This document shows, in pieces, positions 17,054 to 25,777 of a stretch of 64,000 nt of DNA; position 1 is the stretch's first letter, and every line of letters starts with the position of its first letter. A model generated the notes under the pieces. That model was not told the origin of the DNA. It searched no databases and saw nothing but the letters and a program-made list of their open reading frames with translations. Location of the stretch: NCBI RefSeq assembly GCF_040409805.1, contig NZ_CP099572.1:1240001-1304000 (forward strand), in the 5' to 3' direction. This DNA comes from Polynucleobacter sp. MWH-UH23A. Its GTDB lineage: Bacteria > Pseudomonadota > Gammaproteobacteria > Burkholderiales > Burkholderiaceae. Both the position numbers and the translations under genes were made by a program.

Positions 17054-17908
17054 ATGCCGGCTCAATTACTCGACGGAAACTCGCTCTCCAAGAAGCTTCG
17101 TACTGAAATCGCCGCTCGTGGCGCCATTGTGACTGCCAAGGGCGTTCGCCCTGGGCTAGCGGTAATTGTTGTTGGTGACAATGCCGCCAGCCAGGTCTAT
17201 GTCCGCAATAAAGTAAAAGCCTGTGAAGATGTCGGGTTTCATTCGGTACTAGAACGCTATTCAGCTGACCTTGGCGAAGAAGAATTATTGGCGCGCATTG
17301 CGATGCTCAATGCCGATCCTTCTATTCACGGCATCTTAGTGCAACTCCCGCTACCAGAGCATATCGCCGCAGAACGTGTGTTAGAAGCGATTGCCCCCGA
17401 AAAAGATGTGGATGGCTTTCACGTTGCTAATGCAGGTGCGCTCATGGTTGGTCAGCCTGAATTCAAACCTTGCACGCCATACGGTTGCATGAAAATTCTA
17501 GAGAGCATTGATTACCCTATCCGTGGTGCGCGTGCCGTCATCGTTGGCGCATCCAACATTGTTGGCAAACCCATGGCGATGTTACTCTTGCAAGCTGGCG
17601 CTACTGTCACGATTTGCAATAGTAAAACTCGTGACTTGGCGCATCACACTAAAGATGCGGATATTCTCGTAGTTGCAACGGGTAAGCCTAAAATGATTTC
17701 TGGCGACATGGTTAAAAATGGCGCAGTTGTAATTGACGTAGGCATTAACCGTCTCCCCGATGGCAAGCTTTGTGGCGATGTTGATTTTGATGCGGCTAAA
17801 TATGTTGCGGGCTGGATTACCCCCGTTCCTGGTGGTGTTGGCCCCATGACCATCACCATGTTGCTAATGAATACTTTAGAAGCTGCGGAAAAAGCAGCCA
17901 AGCCCTAG
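17054..17908 (+). CDS. folD: Methylenetetrahydrofolate dehydrogenase / cyclohydrolase
   Basis: Bifunctional NADP-dependent enzyme that interconverts 5,10-methylene-, 5,10-methenyl- and 10-formyl-tetrahydrofolate for purine, thymidylate and formyl-methionine supply. The 284-residue length is standard. Signatures are [15 protein letters not shown] with the catalytic Lys, [24 protein letters not shown], the nucleotide-binding stretch [15 protein letters not shown] and the C-terminal [10 protein letters not shown]. It lies 17 bases after the response regulator and 18 before prlC, so the four plus-strand genes may be co-transcribed. A folD-prlC neighbourhood is usual in Burkholderiales. Confidence 0.97.
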   Translation: MPAQLLDGNSLSKKLRTEIAARGAIVTAKGVRPGLAVIVVGDNAASQVYVRNKVKACEDVGFHSVLERYSADLGEEELLARIAMLNADPSIHGILVQLPLPEHIAAERVLEAIAPEKDVDGFHVANAGALMVGQPEFKPCTPYGCMKILESIDYPIRGARAVIVGASNIVGKPMAMLLLQAGATVTICNSKTRDLAHHTKDADILVVATGKPKMISGDMVKNGAVVIDVGINRLPDGKLCGDVDFDAAKYVAGWITPVPGGVGPMTITMLLMNTLEAAEKAAKP

Positions 17909-17926
17909 ATCCATTAAGCTAGAGGG

Positions 17927-20053
17927 ATGAATACATCCCCTCTTGCTACCCTTTCCCCAGAATTACAAAATAATCCTCTACTTGCTTTTGGTCGAGGAAT
18001 TGCTTCCTATTCAGAAGTAAAACCAGAACACATTACGCCAGCGATTGGGTGGCTACTAAAGCGCGCCCAAAGCGCTGTTGATCTTGCCACTAACCCAAAC
18101 ACTCCAGCCACTTGGGATCAATTAGCAGAACCATTAGAGGATGCTACAGAGGCCTTAGGTAGATCTTGGGGGGTCATTTCTCATTTAAATAGCGTAGCTG
18201 ATACGCCTGAGCTTCGAGTAGCTTATGGTGCAATGCTTCCCGAGGTAACTGCATTTTTCTCTAGCCTTGGACAAAACTTAGACCTATATCAAAAGTTTAA
18301 AGAGCTCAGCAAGAGTCCTGAGTTTGCAAAACTGAGCCGTGCGCAGAAAAAAGTAATAGAAAACTCCCTAAGAGACTTCCGGCTTGGTGGTGCGGAGTTG
18401 AGTGATGCAGATAAACCTCGCTTTGCTCAGATTCAAGATGAGCAAGCGGTATTAGGGAAAGCATTCTCTGACCATGTTTTAGATGCCACTGATCATTTTG
18501 TTCATCATGTAACTGATGAGTCTGAGCTAACTGGCTTACCAGATGATGTAAAAGCCGCAGCGGCCGACATTGCTCAGCAAAAGGGTTTGCAAGGATGGGC
18601 ATTCACTCTGCACTTTCCTTCATATTACCCAGTCATGCAGTATTCAGAAAACCGGGCATTACGCCGCCTTATGTATGAGGCTTATATCACCCGTTCTTCC
18701 GAGTTGGGGCCCCAATTCGGCAAAGGCAAAGCAGAGTGGGATAACACACAAAACATGCTGGAGCAATTGCGATTGCGTGACGAAGAAGCGCGTATGCTTG
18801 GCTTTGCCAATTTTGCCGCGCTGAGTCTTGCCCCCAAAATGGCCAATACTGTTGATGAGGTTGATCGCTTCTTAACTGATTTCGCAATTAAATCCAAACC
18901 TTACGCTAAGCGTGACTGGGATGAACTTTGCGCTTTTGCAAAAAACGAACTTGGTTTGGCAGATGGTATTGAGCCTTGGGATATGGCTTTTGCCTCGGAG
19001 CGTTTAAAACAATCTCGATATGCGTTTTCTGAAAATGAATTAAAGCAATACTTTCCTTTGCCGAAAGTGTTAGAAGGTCTATTTGGTGTCATTCAAACCT
19101 TATTTAATGTCAAGATTGAATCCGCCAGCTTACCCACTTGGCATACAGATGTGCAATCGTTTGCAGTGAAGGATCTCTCAGGTAAGTTGCGTGCGTATTT
19201 TTATTTAGATCCCTATGCTCGCCCAGGTAAGCGTGGTGGGGCTTGGATGGATGATGCGCGTGGCCGAAGAGAATTACCCAATGGCGAGATTCAAATACCA
19301 GTAGCGTATTTGGTCTGTAACTTTGCTCCACCCGTCAAAGTGGATGGTGTTTTACGTCAACCCACTATTACCCACGATGATGTCATTACCCTCTTCCATG
19401 AAAGCGGTCATGGCCTGCATCACCTTCTAACCCAAGTAAGCGCTTTAGGGGTTTCTGGCATCAATGGCGTGGAGTGGGACGCAGTTGAGTTACCAAGCCA
19501 GTTTATGGAAAACTTCTGCTGGGAATGGGAAGTTTTAGAAAAGATGACCTCTCATGTGGAAAACGGCAGACCTTTGCCGCGTGAGCTTTTCGAAAAAATG
19601 CTAGCTGCGAAAAACTTTCAAAATGGCTGGATGACGCTGCGCCAAATCTTCATGTCACTAACGGACTGGAGATTACACTCACACTTTGATGCAAAGTCTG
19701 CTCAAGGCCAAGCGGTTCTGGATTTGTCTCGCAAGATAGCCAATGAATTCAATGTCATCCCACAGCCTGAGATTTCTCGATGGATTAATACTTTTAGTCA
19801 TATCTTCGCTGGAGGTTATGCAGCTGGTTATTACAGCTATAAATGGGCTGAAGTCTTATCTGCTGATGCGTACTCTGCATTCGAAGAGGCTGCAAAACTA
19901 ACAGGATCTATTCTAGATCCAGTTACTGGCGCGCGTTATCGTAAAGAAATCCTAGAGGTTGGAGGTAGTCGCCCCGCTGCCGAGTCCTTCAAAGCCTTTC
20001 GTGGTCGAGAGCCAAGCATTGATGCTCTCCTACGACACGGCGGCCTTACTTAA
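17927..20053 (+). CDS. prlC: Oligopeptidase A (M3 family zinc peptidase)
   Basis: Cytoplasmic metallopeptidase that degrades short peptides, including cleaved signal peptides. The 708-residue protein carries the zinc motif HESGH (His491, Glu492, His495) inside DVITLFHESGHGLHHLL, followed by a third-ligand region SQFMENFCWEWEVL. The extended opening NPLLAFGRGIASYSEVKPEHITPAI and closing KAFRGREPSIDALLRHGGL match the prlC subfamily rather than Dcp. It ends 19 bases from the convergent glutathione transferase gene, with no hairpin between them. Confidence 0.96.
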   Translation: MNTSPLATLSPELQNNPLLAFGRGIASYSEVKPEHITPAIGWLLKRAQSAVDLATNPNTPATWDQLAEPLEDATEALGRSWGVISHLNSVADTPELRVAYGAMLPEVTAFFSSLGQNLDLYQKFKELSKSPEFAKLSRAQKKVIENSLRDFRLGGAELSDADKPRFAQIQDEQAVLGKAFSDHVLDATDHFVHHVTDESELTGLPDDVKAAAADIAQQKGLQGWAFTLHFPSYYPVMQYSENRALRRLMYEAYITRSSELGPQFGKGKAEWDNTQNMLEQLRLRDEEARMLGFANFAALSLAPKMANTVDEVDRFLTDFAIKSKPYAKRDWDELCAFAKNELGLADGIEPWDMAFASERLKQSRYAFSENELKQYFPLPKVLEGLFGVIQTLFNVKIESASLPTWHTDVQSFAVKDLSGKLRAYFYLDPYARPGKRGGAWMDDARGRRELPNGEIQIPVAYLVCNFAPPVKVDGVLRQPTITHDDVITLFHESGHGLHHLLTQVSALGVSGINGVEWDAVELPSQFMENFCWEWEVLEKMTSHVENGRPLPRELFEKMLAAKNFQNGWMTLRQIFMSLTDWRLHSHFDAKSAQGQAVLDLSRKIANEFNVIPQPEISRWINTFSHIFAGGYAAGYYSYKWAEVLSADAYSAFEEAAKLTGSILDPVTGARYRKEILEVGGSRPAAESFKAFRGREPSIDALLRHGGLT

Positions 20054-20072
20054 AGCTAGCAAAGCATGGAAA

Positions 20073-20684
20073 TTATTCAACCCAGGTGGGAAATTTTTCC
20101 ATTACTGACTGAAATAGCTTTGATTCCAGTCTGCCAGAAAGCCAACGCTTTAGCTGAGCAAATGGCAAGCCTTCAAATTGCTGTGGATTAACCATGGAAA
20201 ACTGGCGAATGAAAGGAAAGATCGCAATATCTACCCAGCTTAACTTTGCCCCCATCAAATAAGGATGTGATTCAAGGGCACCTTCCATAGGTTGGAGCAT
20301 CACTTCGATTGCATTACCCAAAACTTCAGCAGGTATTAATTCAGGATAGCGATTTGGGTATTTGTATTGGTCTAGCAACTTCTTAAAGGGGCCGTCATTC
20401 TTGGCAATCCATACTTGAGCAAGTTGCCGATCAATTGTCAGCCACCCGTCAGGGTCAGACTGCTTAAGGGCCCAATGCATGATGTCCAGACTTTGCTCTA
20501 GAACAAGATCGTCAGCCTGTAGAACAGGCACTGTCCCTTTAGGGGAAATGCGCAACATCGATTCAGGCTTATCTCTGAGTGAGATTTCTCGTATCTGGAC
20601 TTTAATGCCAGCATACTTTAAAGCCATGCGCGCTCTCATAGCATAAGGGCACCGGCGGTAGGAGTACAAAATTGCCGTCATCAC
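20073..20684 (-). CDS. Glutathione S-transferase family protein
   Basis: A 203-residue soluble protein with an N-terminal thioredoxin-fold domain (MMTAILYSYRRCPYAMRAR) and an all-helical C-terminal domain. The CPYAMR sequence is a CxxM-type redox motif as in glutaredoxin-2-like and dehydroascorbate-reductase-like GSTs. KGTVPVLQADD (cis-Pro) and EQSLDIMHW (glutathione gamma-Glu contact) complete the binding site. It probably acts on thiol-disulfide exchange or deglutathionylation. The start may be either of two consecutive ATGs. It lies 31 bases downstream of xth on the same strand and might be co-transcribed with the glnA operon. Confidence 0.85.
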   Translation of the reverse strand: MMTAILYSYRRCPYAMRARMALKYAGIKVQIREISLRDKPESMLRISPKGTVPVLQADDLVLEQSLDIMHWALKQSDPDGWLTIDRQLAQVWIAKNDGPFKKLLDQYKYPNRYPELIPAEVLGNAIEVMLQPMEGALESHPYLMGAKLSWVDIAIFPFIRQFSMVNPQQFEGLPFAQLKRWLSGRLESKLFQSVMEKFPTWVE

Positions 20685-20715
20685 TTCATCGCCATCAATA
20701 ATTGCTTAGGACTGC

Positions 20716-21564
20716 TTATGATTTTTTGATTTGCGCAATCACTGGCGCATGGTCGGATGGCTGCCCCCAGGTTCTTGGCTCTTTATCTACGATGCTAGCG
20801 CTGCATTTTTCTTTGAGGGCATCGCTCAATAAAATATGATCGATTCGTAGGCCTGCATTGCGACGAAACCCCATCATGCGATAGTCCCACCAGCTATACG
20901 TTTTAGGCGCTTGTTCAAACATTCTGAATGAATCATGCAACCCAAGGCCAACTAGAGATTGGAATGCTTCGCGCTCTGGTGGCGAAACCAAGTTCTGCCC
21001 TTCCCATGCTTTTGGATCATGCACATCCTCATCGGCTGGCGCAATATTAAAGTCCCCTAATAACGCTAAGCGTGGATTTTGCTCTAACTCACTCGCCAAC
21101 CAAGACTGCAGAGAACTCAACCAATTTAATTTATAGGTAAATTTATCGCTCTCAGGTGATTGTCCATTTGGAAAATAGGCAGAGACTAAACGTATCGGTT
21201 GCATACCTGCAAAAGGAATAGTCGCAGCCAAGATGCGCTGTTGCTCATCTTCAAAATTGGGCATATTTCGTACGGGCTTTAAAAAAGTCGTATTCACATC
21301 GGTTGCGATAGGTGCTAGCGCTGCCTTACGCACAATAATTGCCACCCCGTTATAAGTTTTCTGGCCTGCCGCCAGGCTAAGATAACCCGCAGCCTCTAAC
21401 TCTTGATGCGGATACTTATCATCCGTTAGCTTGAGTTCTTGCAAACAGACCGCATCAATCGCTTGTTGCTTTTTTTCCTGGTCCTGCAACCAACGAAGTA
21501 CGTGTGGAAGACGAACTTTTAAGGAGTTCACATTCCAGGCAGCAATTCGAATCGAATCAGTCAT
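20716..21564 (-). CDS. xth: Exodeoxyribonuclease III
   Basis: AP endonuclease and 3'-5' exonuclease of base excision repair, EEP fold. Motifs in order: IAAWNVNSLKVRLP (Asn metal ligand), CLQELKLTDD (Glu), GDFNIAP, WWDYRMMGFRRNAGLRIDH and SDHAPVIAQI (catalytic Asp-His). The start is placed at the ATG at 21564 (MTDSIRIAAWNV, 282 residues), which overlaps the end of ntrC by 8 bases; an in-frame ATG at 21609 would add 15 residues encoded inside ntrC and not seen in the family. The overlap implies translational coupling to ntrC. Confidence 0.94.
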   Translation of the reverse strand: MTDSIRIAAWNVNSLKVRLPHVLRWLQDQEKKQQAIDAVCLQELKLTDDKYPHQELEAAGYLSLAAGQKTYNGVAIIVRKAALAPIATDVNTTFLKPVRNMPNFEDEQQRILAATIPFAGMQPIRLVSAYFPNGQSPESDKFTYKLNWLSSLQSWLASELEQNPRLALLGDFNIAPADEDVHDPKAWEGQNLVSPPEREAFQSLVGLGLHDSFRMFEQAPKTYSWWDYRMMGFRRNAGLRIDHILLSDALKEKCSASIVDKEPRTWGQPSDHAPVIAQIKKS

Positions 21565-23011
21565 CGATTCCGAGTTCCTGCAATTTACGAGTAATCGTAT
21601 TGCGACCAATGCCCAGACGCTGCGCCGCCTCTACACGGCGACCACGTGTTACCTCTAAAGCCGCCTGTAATACTGCCTTCTCAAACCGCAAGTTCAGAGC
21701 ATCAAAAACGGCTTTATCGCCATCTTGGAGCATCTTTACCGCTAAACGAGACAAGCCGCTCTCCCAATCAGAAGAACCCGTCTTTGCAGATATCGTGTTT
21801 GCAGTAGAAGACGACTCTCCTTGAATCAGAATGGGCTGCTCACCAGCCTGTGAAATGATGTCAGCGGGTAAATCACCAACCCCCACCACATTTGCAGGAG
21901 TCATCACGGTTAACCAATGGCAGAGATTTTCCAATTGACGCACATTACCTGGAAACGGCATTGCAGTCATCTCCTTTAGAACCTCGTCTGAGAGTTTTTT
22001 AGGCTCCACACCTAGCGACTTTGCACAGATCATCATGAAATGTTTAGCAAGTGCTGGAATATCCTCAGAGCGTTCACGTAAAGCAGGCATACGCAAGCGA
22101 ATCACATTCAGGCGATGCATAAGATCTTCACGGAATAAGCCAGCTGCTACACGCTGCTCAAGATTTTGATGGGTTGAGGCAATAATGCGTACATTTGCCT
22201 TGATAGGGTCTTGACCACCCAAGCGATAGAAATGTCCGTCTGTTAACACTCGCAATAGGCGAGTCTGTAGATCGAATGGTAGGTCACCAATCTCCCCTAA
22301 AAATAATGTCCCGCCATCTGCTTGCTCTAAGCGACCGCGACGCAAGGTCTGCGCGCCCGGAAAAGCACCACGCTCATGACCAAACAACTCAGATTCCAAT
22401 AAATCTTTTGGCACAGCTGAAGTGCTCAGTGATACAAATGGTCCTTTTGCACGTGGACTATGTCGATGCAAAGCTTGAGCAACTAGTTCTTTACCTGAAC
22501 CTGACTCGCCAGTAATTAGCACGGTCGCATGCGATTGCGCTAAACGGCCAATTGCTCGAAACAACTCCTGCATCGCAGGTGCTTGGCCGATAATTTCAGT
22601 GGAATCCTGTCTCCAAGCTGCCGTCTCTTTCGCGCTGGCATCACCCCTAACGCCCTGCTCTACTGCGCGATGTATCAGCTCTACTGCCTTCTCGACATCA
22701 AATGGCTTTGTAAGATACTCAAATGCACCACCTTGAAAGGAGGAGACTGCGGAGTCCAGATCTGAATAAGCCGTCATGATGATCACTGGCAAATGAGGGT
22801 GAGTGACTTTGACATGCTGTAATAAATCTAAACCATTTCCACGAGGCATTCGAATATCGGAAATTAAAACCTGTGGAGCCTCTTTTTCCAGTGCATTGAG
22901 CACATCATTTGGATTAGAAAAGCTCTTGAATGGTACATTCTCTCGCGCCAAAGCTTTTTCTAATACCCAACGAATAGATTGGTCGTCGTCGACAATCCAG
23001 ACTGGTTTCAT
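21557..23011 (-). CDS. ntrC: Nitrogen regulation response regulator NtrC (altered GAFTGA and Walker B)
   Basis: Bacterial enhancer-binding protein, partner of NtrB, 484 residues. Receiver domain 3-120 with phosphoacceptor Asp52 (LISDIRMP); AAA+ domain about 138-370 with Walker A GESGSGKE (168-175); C-terminal Fis-type helix-turn-helix (AAQRLGIGRNTITRKLQEL). Two hallmark motifs are changed. The sigma-54 contact loop reads GAFPGA (215-220) instead of GAFTGA, with codon CCG at 22358-22360. Walker B reads LFLGE instead of LFLDE (Gly239, codon GGG at 22295-22297). In studied NtrC/NifA proteins the loop Thr and the Walker B Asp are needed for sigma-54 activation and ATP hydrolysis. DNA binding and phosphorylation look intact. 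It overlaps ntrB by 4 bases. Confidence 0.93.
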   Translation of the reverse strand: MKPVWIVDDDQSIRWVLEKALARENVPFKSFSNPNDVLNALEKEAPQVLISDIRMPRGNGLDLLQHVKVTHPHLPVIIMTAYSDLDSAVSSFQGGAFEYLTKPFDVEKAVELIHRAVEQGVRGDASAKETAAWRQDSTEIIGQAPAMQELFRAIGRLAQSHATVLITGESGSGKELVAQALHRHSPRAKGPFVSLSTSAVPKDLLESELFGHERGAFPGAQTLRRGRLEQADGGTLFLGEIGDLPFDLQTRLLRVLTDGHFYRLGGQDPIKANVRIIASTHQNLEQRVAAGLFREDLMHRLNVIRLRMPALRERSEDIPALAKHFMMICAKSLGVEPKKLSDEVLKEMTAMPFPGNVRQLENLCHWLTVMTPANVVGVGDLPADIISQAGEQPILIQGESSSTANTISAKTGSSDWESGLSRLAVKMLQDGDKAVFDALNLRFEKAVLQAALEVTRGRRVEAAQRLGIGRNTITRKLQELGIDD

Positions 23012-24141
23012 GATGCCCTCTCCCGGTTACGGTATGGAATTTGAATATGAAAAACGGTACGTCCAGGACGACTATCACAGGCAATATAGCCCTGATGTTG
23101 CTGAACAAATGTTTGCGCCAGAGTTAAACCCAAACCGCTACCTCCCTCACGCCCTGAGACCAAGGGGAAGAAGATGCGATCAATAATTTCTTTAGGTATG
23201 CCAGGTCCATTATCAATTACATGCAAATCCATTGCCAACTTATAGCGTTTTTTTGCAATCGTGACTGAACGAGCCACACGGGTTTTTAATTCTATTTGCG
23301 CAGTACCCTGACTAATCTCTTCGGATAAAGCTTGTGCAGCGTTATGCACAATATTCAGAACTGCTTGAATCAGTTGTTCGCGGTCACCCATAATGTCGGG
23401 CAAACTGGTGTCATAGTTACGAATAATGCGAAGACCTTTTGGGAACTCGGCCAACACCAAGCTGCGCACACGCTCTAATGCCTCATGCACATTAAACGAC
23501 TCAACCACATGAGCCTTGCGGTGTGGCGCCAGTAGTCGATCTACCAGCGTTTGCAGTCGGTCTGATTCCTTGATGATGACCTGCGTGTATTCACGTAAGC
23601 CTTTCTCTGGCAACTCAAACTCCAAAAGCTGAGCCGCCCCACGAATACCCCCCAATGGATTTTTAATCTCATGCGCTAGATTGCGCATCAACTGCTTATT
23701 TGCCTCTACTTGTTGCGTCACACGCTCGTCACGTTCGCTTCGTAACTGCTGATCAATCGGAAACCATTCCATCATGATCAATGTAGGATCCTCTAATGCC
23801 GCAATTACGACATGCGCCGGTATAGAGTCCTGATGAATACTTCCTGGTAATGAATGCAATACCATCTCTTGACGCTGAGCCATCACATGACCCTGCTTAA
23901 TGTCATTGATCATACCGTTGAGAGCTCGGTTATCGCCAAATAAATCATGCACAGATTGACCCTCAAGCGACTTACGTGACAGATCCAGCGCAGATTCCGC
24001 GGCTGGGTTCACATAAACCAATTGTTGGTTCTCCGCCTCAAATACCACGATGGCATTGGGCATCTGATCGAGCAATGTCGGAAAAAAAGAAGCAGCCGTA
24101 GCTGCTCCTTTGAACGAATTGCGCAACAAACCTGCGCTCAA
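23008..24141 (-). CDS. ntrB: Nitrogen regulation sensor kinase NtrB
   Basis: Cytoplasmic histidine kinase/phosphatase that sets NtrC phosphorylation under PII control. The 377 residues contain an N-terminal PAS domain (about 20-135, VVFEAENQQLVYVNPAAESAL), the H-box NLAHEIKNPLGGIRGAA with the phosphoacceptor His, the N-box IVHNAAQAL, G1 VIDNGPGIP and G2 GGSGLGLTLAQTF. No transmembrane segment is present, as expected of NtrB. It begins 14 bases after glnA and overlaps ntrC by 4 bases, reproducing the classic glnA-ntrB-ntrC operon. Confidence 0.96.
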   Translation of the reverse strand: MSAGLLRNSFKGAATAASFFPTLLDQMPNAIVVFEAENQQLVYVNPAAESALDLSRKSLEGQSVHDLFGDNRALNGMINDIKQGHVMAQRQEMVLHSLPGSIHQDSIPAHVVIAALEDPTLIMMEWFPIDQQLRSERDERVTQQVEANKQLMRNLAHEIKNPLGGIRGAAQLLEFELPEKGLREYTQVIIKESDRLQTLVDRLLAPHRKAHVVESFNVHEALERVRSLVLAEFPKGLRIIRNYDTSLPDIMGDREQLIQAVLNIVHNAAQALSEEISQGTAQIELKTRVARSVTIAKKRYKLAMDLHVIDNGPGIPKEIIDRIFFPLVSGREGGSGLGLTLAQTFVQQHQGYIACDSRPGRTVFHIQIPYRNRERAS

Positions 24142-24155
24142 GTTCTCTCCTTCGC

Positions 24156-25571
24156 TTACAGGGAGTAGTACATATCGAATTCAATTGGATGAGTAGTCAT
24201 ACGGAAACGTGTGACATCCTCATTCTTCAACGCGATGTATGCGTCGAGCATTGAATTTGTAAATACACCGCCACGAGTCAAGAACTCACGATCTTTATCC
24301 AAGGCTTCCAAAGCTTGATCTAAGCTGTGGCAAACGGTTGGAATCTTTGCATCTTCTTCTGGTGGCAAGTCATACAAGTTCTTATCCGCAGCTTCGCCAG
24401 GATGAATCTTGTTCTGCACACCATCCAAACCTGCCATCAACAACGCAGAGAATGCCAAGTATGGGTTAGCCAACGGATCTGGGAAGCGAGTCTCGATACG
24501 ACGACCCTTAGGATTAGATACGTGCGGAATACGGATGGAAGCAGAACGGTTACGTGCCGAGTAAGCCAACTTCACAGGAGCTTCAAAGCCTGGAACCAAA
24601 CGCTTGTATGAGTTTGTACCTGGGTTAGTAATCGCATTCAATGCGCGTGCGTGCTTGATGATGCCACCGATGTAGTAGAGAGCAAACTCTGACAAACCAG
24701 CGTAACCATTACCAGCAAACAAGTTCTCTCCGTTCTTCCAAACAGATTGGTGAACGTGCATACCAGAACCATTGTCACCAACGACTGGCTTAGGCATGAA
24801 AGTAGCTGTCTTGCCATATGCATGAGCTACGTTCTGAATCACATACTTTTGCCAGATAGTCCAATCGGCACGCTGTACCAATGTGCTGAACTTCGTACCC
24901 AATTCGTTTTGACCTTGACCAGCAACTTCATGGTGATGCACTTCAACTGGAATGCCCAATGATTCAAGGATCAAACACATTTCAGAACGCATATCTTGGA
25001 ATGTATCTACTGGAGCAACTGGGAAGTAACCACCCTTCTTGCCTGGACGGTGACCAGTGTTGCCGCCTTCAATCTCAGCACCTGATGACCATGGAGCCTC
25101 TTCGGAATCAATCTTCACGAAACAACCTTGCATGTCGGCACCCCAACGAACGCCGTCAAAAATAAAGAATTCTGGCTCTGGACCAAAGTAAGCTGCATCA
25201 CCTAAACCGGAGCTCTTCAAATACGCTTCAGCGCGCTTAGCGATTGAACGTGGATCGCGATCGTAGCCTTTGCCATCTGATGGCTCGATCACATCACAAG
25301 TGAGAACCAAAGTTGGCTCTTCATAGAACGGGTCAATGTAAGCAGCTGTTGGATCTGGCATCAATAACATGTCGGAAGCTTCAATACCCTTCCAACCCGC
25401 GATAGAAGAACCGTCAAATGCATGACCGCTCTCAAACTTGTCTTCGTCAAAAGCAGAAATAGGTACCGTTGTATGTTGCTCTTTACCCTTTGTATCAACA
25501 AAGCGGAAATCAACGAAAGTACATTCTTTCTCTTTAACTAACTTCATCACATCGGCGACGGTCTTCGTCAT
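24156..25571 (-). CDS. glnA: Glutamine synthetase type I (GSI-beta)
   Basis: Dodecameric enzyme that makes glutamine from glutamate, ammonia and ATP, the main entry of nitrogen. The 471-residue length and the adenylylation loop NLYDLPPEE near residue 399 identify the GSI-beta form regulated by GlnE. Other signatures are [16 protein letters not shown] (53-68), the ATP-site motif [16 protein letters not shown] near 260 and [13 protein letters not shown] near 316. It is the first gene of glnA-ntrB-ntrC-xth. The ATG at 25571 is preceded by GAGGAGAGCTG. The upstream 200 bases carry NtrC-like sites and a sigma-54-like element. Confidence 0.98.
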   Translation of the reverse strand: MTKTVADVMKLVKEKECTFVDFRFVDTKGKEQHTTVPISAFDEDKFESGHAFDGSSIAGWKGIEASDMLLMPDPTAAYIDPFYEEPTLVLTCDVIEPSDGKGYDRDPRSIAKRAEAYLKSSGLGDAAYFGPEPEFFIFDGVRWGADMQGCFVKIDSEEAPWSSGAEIEGGNTGHRPGKKGGYFPVAPVDTFQDMRSEMCLILESLGIPVEVHHHEVAGQGQNELGTKFSTLVQRADWTIWQKYVIQNVAHAYGKTATFMPKPVVGDNGSGMHVHQSVWKNGENLFAGNGYAGLSEFALYYIGGIIKHARALNAITNPGTNSYKRLVPGFEAPVKLAYSARNRSASIRIPHVSNPKGRRIETRFPDPLANPYLAFSALLMAGLDGVQNKIHPGEAADKNLYDLPPEEDAKIPTVCHSLDQALEALDKDREFLTRGGVFTNSMLDAYIALKNEDVTRFRMTTHPIEFDMYYSL

Positions 25572-25634
25572 GCAGCTCTCCTCTATTAACTAAACTTGGA
25601 ATCCAAAACTAAGGCATACACCCTTGTTCATTCC

Positions 25635-25651
25635 AGGCATGCAACATGCCT
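25635..25651 (-). promoter_or_regulatory. Sigma-54-like promoter element of glnA
   Basis: Read on the minus strand this is AGGCATGTTGCATGCCT. It contains GG and GC separated by ten bases, the invariant spacing of the -24/-12 promoter, and keeps GGCA, G at the seventh position and GC of the TGGCACG-N4-TTGC consensus. The start point would be near 25625, giving a leader of about 53 bases. The element is also a perfect 7+3+7 palindrome, so it could instead be an operator. Confidence 0.45.
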
Positions 25652-25699
25652 CTCGGATGTATGTAATTTACTGAAGCAAACAACGGGGAACAGTCATTA

Positions 25700-25718
25700 T
25701 TGCACTATTTAAGTGCCA
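25700..25718. promoter_or_regulatory. NtrC-binding-like site upstream of glnA, proximal
   Basis: TTGCACTATTTAAGTGCCA carries the NtrC half-sites GCAC and GTGC separated by seven bases, an exact dyad with the known GCAC-N7-GTGC layout. It is centred about 84 bases upstream of the start point predicted from the sigma-54-like element. Confidence 0.55.
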
Positions 25719-25752
25719 GAATACCCGCATTAAGCTATAGAAATGCCTATTT

Positions 25753-25769
25753 TGCACCTTTTTAGGGCA
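25753..25769. promoter_or_regulatory. NtrC-binding-like site upstream of glnA, distal
   Basis: On the minus strand the sequence is TGCCCTAAAAAGGTGCA. Its right half GGTGCA is perfect and its left half TGCCCT keeps four of six bases of the NtrC consensus TGCACC-N5-GGTGCA. It lies 52 bases (about five helical turns) from the proximal site, an arrangement like the paired enhancers of enteric glnA. Confidence 0.5.
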
Positions 25770-25777
25770 TAAATAGC

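Noticed and set aside
25733..25748. AGGCATTTCTATAGCT (minus strand) as the glnA sigma-54 promoter
   Set aside because: It has the GG-N10-GC spacing but lies between the two NtrC-like sites and about 160 bases from glnA; the element at 25635-25651 is better placed.
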